DNA from: Myotis daubentonii
Lineage: Eukaryota; Chordata; Mammalia; Chiroptera; Vespertilionidae
Reading direction: 5' to 3'
Assembly (NCBI RefSeq): GCF_963259705.1
Contig: NC_081840.1
Location: 1,379,956-1,443,955, forward strand
Length of the DNA stretch: 64,000 nucleotides
Shown here: piece after piece, positions 1 to 35,486 of the stretch
Position numbering within the stretch: position 1 is the first letter of the stretch
Layout: each line of letters opens with the position of its first letter
The notes under the pieces: generated by a model
Told to the model about the DNA's origin: nothing
The model's database searches: none
What the model saw: only the letters and a program-made list of their open reading frames with translations
Made by a program: the position numbers and the translations under genes

Positions 1-28492
<28,492 letters not shown>

Positions 28493-29580
28493 AGCCGCCG
28501 GCCACCACCTCGTCACCACGGGCCCAGGAGCCGCATGGCTCCGATGCCAGTGCCAAGACTGAGCTGACCCCTAGTGTTGTCCACGGAGATGCAGAATGAC
28601 TTGTAGATGAGACGCAGAAAACTATTGTAACGTGACCGTTCATGCCACGCTGCTCAGGGCCGTGCACCTGACCCTTCGTCCCCACCAGACGGGTGGGAAG
28701 GTGCCGGGCCCGCAAGGCTGCCGCTCAGACCCCGCAGCCCTGGCGCTCTGCTTGGGAGGCAGGCAACTCTGCCGGACCGCCTGCTCCTCCCCAGCACCGT
28801 CCTGGAGCTGGAGAAGGTAGGAAGCCATGTCATCCAGCGTCTAGTCCTGAGGACAGGAGCACGGAGGCTGGCCCGGCCTTCCGTTCACTAGCTGTTGCAT
28901 CGTCTGCTGCAGAAGTCTTGCTGCTGACCTTGGACCATGGACACAGGCCTATGAGGGACGCCGCCCGGCCTGGTGCCCTGTGTGTGAGTCCCTTCCTGGT
29001 CACAACCACAAGTCACCAGTACCTACTACTGTGAAGTCGGCTGTGCTGTTTCCCACTCGCTTCCCAGCTCCCGCCTCCATGGAGCAGGTGTCCTGGTGCA
29101 GCCAGGCCCCGCCCACCGGCCCGGACTCCCCATGGAGCCGGGTTAGCACCTGTGGGGCCCTTAGACGCCCTCTGCACATCGTCCTCCCCGGCCTTTTTTC
29201 ACGCTCACCTCCCCGTGTCGCGTGCGTAGCCAGGTCTGTGGCCGTCCCGGGAGAGGCCGAGTCCCTGGCCAGTGCACAGCGCGTCTCAGCCAGGACGCTG
29301 CTCCCCGCTGCCCGGCAGCTCCTGGGATGCTGTTGACGGCGAGCACTTCCTGAGGCGGCACAGTGCGCGGCTCCAGCGGGCCCGTGGGCACCAACGGGCC
29401 CGTGGGCACCAACCCAGCAGCTGCCCGCCACCCACCCCTGGGCCTCTGCTGGGGCTGGCACCTGCTGGGGGTTCTGGTTTTTACTTTTTTAATGTAAGTC
29501 GGAGTCTTTGTAATTATTGAATCACCGTGAGAACATTTTGAACAATTTACCTGTCAATAAAGCAGAAGACAGCAGTTGTA
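28493..29580 (+). other. CDC42BPB: CDC42BPB 3' UTR
   Basis: The roughly 1.09-kb untranslated tail runs from the stop codon to just past the AATAAA at 29556. I saw no transposon in it. The cleavage point is inferred, about 20 nt after the hexamer. Confidence 0.8.
29556..29561 (+). promoter_or_regulatory. CDC42BPB: CDC42BPB poly(A) signal AATAAA
   Basis: The canonical hexamer lies in a short AT-rich patch within GC-rich surroundings. Shortly downstream is a GT-rich stretch (GTTTGTCTGAGTGT, about 29592-29605) typical of a cleavage region. Confidence 0.85.
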
Positions 29581-30250
29581 AAGTTCCCACCGTTTGTCTG
29601 AGTGTCCGGGTGCCCCCGGCAGTGCCGGTGCTGGGAAAGTGCCCTCTGCCATTCCCGTGCCGTGGGGCAGGACTGGCTGGAAGGGACCTCTTGGGGGAAG
29701 CGGTGCCAGGCAGGTGGCTCCCGGCCCAGAACAGCAGAGAATCCTGTCCACCCGCAGGCGCTGGCCCCTCGATGCTGCGGGACAGGCTGGGGTGGTGACC
29801 ACATCGACTCTGGCCCAAGAGGGTCTGTTTCCCTCAGGGCAGGGTGCGCCTGGTGGGTTGGGGGGTGTGCCCTGCAGAGCCCCCGGGAGCTCGGTGACAG
29901 GGCAGTGACAGGACCTGCCAGAGGCAGCGCCAAGCCAGCCAGCACCCAGCCTAGAGATGGCTAGAGCTCCCATCTCGTCCCCCAGCGAGGCCAACGCCTC
30001 TAGGCGTGTCACTTAGCACCGAGGCCCTACGCACTGGGGGGCTCCCTCTGGGGGGGGCTCCGTGGCCACAGTGGGGAAGGAATTGCAGAAGTTGTAGGAG
30101 CTCTGGCTGCAGAGTTCTGCCCCAGGGGGTTCACACCCTGTCAGCTCCCACTGGGCCAGTCCCATGGCCCTGCCCTCCCAGGGAGCAGACTGCAGTCCTC
30201 CCAGCCCGAAGCAAGCAGCTGGGGAAGGGAGCCCTGCCAGGAGGGCTGGA
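29581..30250 (+). other. Gap downstream of CDC42BPB, nothing recognised
   Basis: GC-rich sequence between the CDC42BPB poly(A) region and the telomere-like array. No reading frame or mobile element can be supported. Confidence 0.5.
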
Positions 30251-30474
30251 GTTAGGGGTGTTAGGGTTGGACCTGTGTTAGGGTTTACATTAGGGTTAGA
30301 TCTGGGTTTGGGTTAGGGTTAGGGATACGGTTAGAGTTGGACCTGTGTTAGGGTTAGGGTTGGACCTGTGTTAGGGTTAGGGTTAGGGATAAGGTTAGGC
30401 TTGGACCTATGTTAGGGTTAGGGTTAGAATTAGGGTTAGGGTGGGACCTGGGTTAGGATGAGAGTTAGGGTGTA
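30251..30474 (+). repeat. Degenerate interstitial telomeric repeat (TTAGGG)
   Basis: About 225 bp contain 16 perfect TTAGGG hexamers plus variants such as TTAGAG, TTAGGC and TTTGGG. Runs of one to three hexamers are separated by a recurring TTGGACCTGTG-like spacer (near 30267, 30337, 30359, 30401 and, diverged, 30442), giving a composite higher-order unit. The TTAGGG strand is the plus strand. Confidence 0.95.
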
Positions 30475-30596
30475 GATCCTGGCCCCTGATGTGATGTCGC
30501 CACAGGAGGTCAGGGTGGTGTGTGTGGATCCAGGTGCTGGACCACTTGTGGTGCAAGTTCACACACAGGCAGCCGAGTGGTTTTTTTCTGCAACTG

Positions 30597-30652
30597 GTGT
30601 GTGTGTGTGTGTGTATGTGTGTGTGTGTGTGTGTGTATGTGTGTGTGTGTGT

Positions 30653-30699
<47 letters not shown>
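30597..30699 (+). repeat. (GT)n microsatellite
   Basis: About 100 bp of GT dinucleotides with sporadic TATG interruptions, just right of the telomere-like array. It may be length-polymorphic. Confidence 0.97.
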
Positions 30700-31054
30700 G
30701 GGGATGTCCCCAGAACCACCCTCAGAATGGGGAGGGCAAGGCCTGGCTGCGACAGACACAGCTCCCCCCTGCAGCTGCCCCTGCCCCCTGTCCCTGCACA
30801 GCCACTGAAAGGGACATGGGGGTCTCGGGTGCCCACCCCTGCCCCTCCCGGGTCCTCGGCACCAGGGCAAACCCCCTCCCTTCTGGGTGCTGTCAGCCGA
30901 CAGGCAGCCTCCGGCCTGCAGGCCGTTCACTGCCCTTGGCGGTGGCCAGGCGGCCTGTGGCCAGCGCTGAGGACCCCCCTTGCGGCACCACGGAGGGCGC
31001 CCGCGGCCCTCCCAGCTCCCAGCAGCCCGGGGACGCAGCGGTGTATCCACGGAA

Positions 31055-31180
31055 GCGGGTGCAGGAAACCCCTTTATTGGCGGCACCCTGCGGGGCTGGC
31101 AAGAGGCGGGCACCCCGAGGCTGTGACCCGCATGGGCCATGGGCGAGGCGGGGCGAGGGCAGGTCAGGCCGCCCGGCCCC
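31055..31180 (-). other. AMN: AMN 3' UTR
   Basis: A short untranslated tail of roughly 125 nt between the AMN stop codon and the poly(A) region. The 3' border is inferred from the hexamer at 31073-31078. Confidence 0.75.
31073..31078 (-). promoter_or_regulatory. AMN: AMN poly(A) signal AATAAA
   Basis: TTTATT on the plus strand reads AATAAA in the gene's direction, about 100 nt after the stop codon. It is the only canonical hexamer in this part. Confidence 0.82.
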
Positions 31181-31418
31181 TCAGGCGTCCGTCTCAGTCG
31201 CACTGAACAGCGGGTTGACGAAGTAGCTCTGGCTGGTGCTCTCGGCGGCCATGGGTGCAGGTGCCGGGGGCTGCGGGGGCGCAGTCAGGGCGTCGGGCGT
31301 GGAGCCGGCCACGGGGAGGCCCGCCCCCAGCCCCCCGCGACGCACCTGCTGCACGGAGCCTGCCACGTCGAACACCGGGTTGTGGAAGCCCAAGGGCGTC
31401 TCCTCGCGCCTCCTCCAC
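31181..31418 (-). CDS. AMN: AMN coding exon 11 (cytosolic tail, stop)
   Basis: Follows ACCTGTAG and encodes [20 protein letters not shown] and the tail with the second motif SYFVNPLF, stopping at TGA 31183-31181. The linker between the two FxNPxF motifs is 49 residues and Gly/Pro/Ala-rich. Confidence 0.95.
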
Positions 31419-34400
31419 CTACAGGTGAGAACCCCTTGAGCCCCGCGTACCTGAACCCCCTCCCCCTCCCCGCTACCACCCCCCCCAGCGCACCCGAGCC
31501 GAGCCCTCCGCCCCGCGTGCCCGAGTCCCCTAGTCCCCTACCCCAGCCCAGCCCCGCGTACCCGAGCCCCCTACCCCAGCCCAGCCCCGCGTACCTGAGC
31601 TTCCCCGCGCGGTGCAGCAACAGCGCCCCCGCCGGCAGCACCAATAGCAACAGGAACAGCGCAGCTGCCAAGCCGCTCGCGAGCCCCACGCGCGACCCCG
31701 GTCGGTGCAAACCGTCCCCGAGGGGCGCGCCCGACTCCCGGAAGGTCGCCGACAAGACCCCGAGGGCCTCCCCTGCCACGGAGAGCCGGGCTCAGTCTCT
31801 CCCGGGCGGGCGGGCGCGGGGACGGAGCTGGGCCGGGCCGCGCTTACCGTGCTCCGCGACGTCCGCCAGGAGGGCCCGGGCCAGCCGCCCCGCGCCGCCC
31901 GTCTCGGGCCCGGGCTCCGCCAGCACCACCTGGATCTCCGTGTCGGCCTCGCCCGGGGCCTCGCGGGGCTGGGGCGGGCGCGGCACCTTGGACACGGCCA
32001 CCTGCAGCGCCTGGTACTGGGGCTGGGGAGGGCACAGGGTTGGCCCGGGAACTGCGCCCCTGGGACCTGCGGGGACGCGGGGGGGAGAGGGCGGGGGGGG
32101 GCAAATGGCGCCCGAGTGGGCGAAGCGTGGGCGCGCCCATGAGGAGGTGGAGCGGGCTCCAGGGTCCCCGACAGGGGAGGTGCCAGGCGGGGCAGGGGCG
32201 CCATTACCAAGGTCAGGAAGTCGCTCAGCAGCCGCGCCCGGTACCGCGCCAGGTCAAAGGCAGGGCCGTGGGTCAGCGACACGATGGCTCCTGCAACAGG
32301 GGAGGAGGGGTCGGCGCGGCGCCCGGGACCCACGGGGTGGCCCAGCCGCCCAGCGCGCAGGGTCCGAGCAGGGGCGCTCACCGCAGAGGGCGCAGCATTG
32401 CCCCTCGGGCCGGAGCGCGTCGCGGCAGGCGGCCGGCGGACAGTGGCCGCCCGAGGGCCGGAGCAGGGCCGCGCAGACCCAGGGCTGCACCTGCAGGCGG
32501 GAAGCCGGCTCAGCGCGCAGGGCGAGGCACGGGGCAGCCCTGTCCCAGCGCCAGCCTCCCCCCGCGCGGAGCCCTCGCCGCCGTGGGTGCCCTCACCTCG
32601 GCGTTGCCGCAGACGCAGCCCGACGGGGCGGCGCAGGCCTCGGGGCGCACGCTCAGCGCGCCCGGCCCGTGAAAGCGCAGGCGGCCGGCGCGGGACGCCA
32701 GAAAGCCAGCCAGGTCCTCGTCGCGCGTGAACTTCTGCGGGGCCAGGTCACAGCGGAGTCACAGGCCGAGGAAGCGACAGCGGCTGAGCGCTCGGGACGC
32801 GTGTCCAGACCGCGGGGGTGGGGGCGCCTGGGGAGGAGCCCGAGTCCCGCCCCGCACGGCCCCTCACCTGGCCCAGAGCCCAGACGCTGCCCACACGCAG
32901 GGCGCGGGCGCCCGGGCCGAGGCCCACCCGGAAGGAGGAGTCCGGCGGGAAGACCACGTCATCGTGGCGGCAGGGCACGCGCTCGACGTCCAGTGAGAAG
33001 AGGCCGCGCGCCGCGTCCCCGGAGCGCCACAGGCGCGGGTCGTGCCACGAGAAGCGGTCGGGGTCGAGGAAGCGCGCGGGGGCGCCTGCACCAGGGGACA
33101 CGTGTCCCAAAGGTCCGCGGGGACGCGCCCTCCGCGCAGACCCCGCCCCCGTCAGGCCACGCCCCCACCGGGACGACCCCCCTCGGGACAACGCCCTCTG
33201 CTCAGGCCCCGCCCCAGACACGCCCCAACCAGGCCACGCCCCCACCGGGGCGACCCCCCTCGGGACAACGCCCTCTGCTCAGGCCCCGCCCCAGACACGC
33301 CCCAAACAGGCCCCGCCCCCAATTGGGACGACCCCTCGGGACAACGCCCTCTGCTTGGCCCCTCCCCCAGATGCCGCTGCAGCCGGGGCCTCACCGGGGC
33401 CGCAGTCCGGGTTTACGCTGGTGTCCGCGGCACTGAATCCTGCCCCCGCGGCCAGGACGAACTCCCCGTCCAGGGGCAGGAGCTGCAAGAAGCGCCGCTG
33501 AGGAAGGACACGTGGCGGCCCAGGCTCCAGAGGACCCTTGTGGGCGCCCACCCCGGGCCGTGTCCAAGGCCGAGGAGCGGGCCGGCGAGGCAGGCCTGGG
33601 GTGGGGTGTGTCCCCGCTCTGGCCGAGTCGCAGACCCCGAGGGAGCAGGGCCGCGGGCCCAGGAGCCCAGCTACCCTGAGACCTGGGAGCACGGAGAGTT
33701 TGGGGGGACATTAGCCAGGGCCACTGCCTCACCCGTCACCCCTGAGGAACTGCACAAGCCAAGGGCTCGTGGGTTCCGAGCACCCACGTGCTGGGAAGTC
33801 TAAAGGCCCCCCTGGACGCTGTGAGGGAGGGAAGGGGTGCCAGGGGCGGCCTTGGAGTCCCCTCTGGCTCCACTGTGGCAGCCCATTCACCGGAACATTC
33901 ACCTACAACCCAGGCCTCAGGTGTCAGAGGAAATACAGCAGCGGGAAGGCCAGGAGCCAAAGGACGGACTGGCCCCTCCCTCTCCCTTCCGAGCCCCAGG
34001 ATCCTGCCCCTCCTCCTGTTGACCCTCCTGGGGGTTGGGCTGCGGCCCAGGGCCCAGCCTCCGGCCCCCACTTGCTGGGCAGGCCTGCTCTTCAGCTGTT
34101 CCCAGGCACCCACTGGGAAGCTGACACCCCGAGGGGCACGAATGTGAGGTCCCAGGCCAACTACTTCCACACCTGAGGGTGCAGCAAGCCAACCCCGCCC
34201 ACACCCAGGGGGAGCCTGGAGCAGGCCGGCATGGCAGCCTCCGGCCTCCAGGGCAGGGGCCACTCACTTTTGTAAAGAACCAAAGGGAAAGTATAAACCG
34301 TGGAAAACATGATACTTGAAAGGAAGAGCACAACAGGTGAGAGAAACATGAGTCTCCATGCAGCTGAAGAACAAACACCAGGCAACCTGGGCCTGATGCC

Positions 34401-35183
34401 AAGGAACTTTCCAGAAGGCAGCAGTGAAGGCCTGAGAGAGAACCCGCCCCCCCAATCAGGACAAGCTCCCACTCAGGGATAATGCGGGGCCTCCAGGCCC
34501 TTCCCACAGACTCCCCTTCAACTTCCCGGAGAGATGGGAGGGTCCAGATTGAAGTGTCAAATTCAGATCCAAGGGGTGGGGGAGGAGAGAGAATGTTTGA
34601 AGAAATAGCAAAGGTGACTTTTCCAGATTTGAAGAAAGAAACCAGATGGAAGGGCCTCATGGACAGCCTGCGGGAGCTAAGGAAAGTCACACCCAGACAC
34701 GGGGCAGCAGGCTGGGCCCAAAGACACGGACATCCTAGAAGCTTCAGAGAGAAAGACCAGGTCACAGGGAAAGAAAAAAATTCAGAAATCAGTTTCTCAG
34801 CAACAACAATGGATTCAAAAAGCCAATCGAATAATATTTCATATATACTAGAGGCCCGATGCACGAAATTCGTGCAAGCGCAGGCCTCCCTTCCCCCAGC
34901 TGCCAGCACCGGCTTCTCTCTGGCATCCGGACCCAGGCTTCCCTTGCAGCCCCGGCTTCGTCCAGAAGGTCATTGGTCTAATTAGCATATGATGCTTTTA
35001 TTATTATAGACTAGAGGCCTGGTGCATGAAATTCATGCACTGGGGTGGGGGGGGTCCCTCAGCCCAGCCTGCCCCCTCTCACAGTCCAGGAGCCCTCAGG
35101 GGATGTCCTACTGACGGCTTAGGCCCACTCCCCATGGGGAGCGGCCCTAAGCTGCAGTCTGGCCATGGAGGCTCAGAGCAGGC

Positions 35184-35231
<48 letters not shown>

Positions 35232-35442
35232 CGCTGGGGACCTGCCCCCAGCCACGCCGCAGAGGCTTGGAGCAGGCGCCCCTCTGCGTTGATCTCTCAG
35301 GCTCCGGGCCGCACCTGCGTGCTGTTCTCTCAAGCTCAGGGCCGCACCCGGCTCCTCCTCCTGAACTGGTTGTGACCATTACAGAGTCCCGACCTCATTT
35401 ACATATTACTTCTTTAGATAGATAGATAGATAGATGATAGAT

Positions 35443-35486
<44 letters not shown>

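Noticed and set aside
31419..31594. A third donor-like GTACGCGGGG near 31450 in AMN intron 10
   Set aside because: It matches the true donor over 15 nt, but using it would leave an intron of about 32 nt, too short for normal splicing.
31139..33436. A 765-codon plus-strand open frame, the longest in the window
   Set aside because: It lies antisense across AMN exons 5-11 and their introns, follows GC-rich sequence and repeats, has no recognisable domain, and AMN explains the exon-shaped conservation on the other strand.
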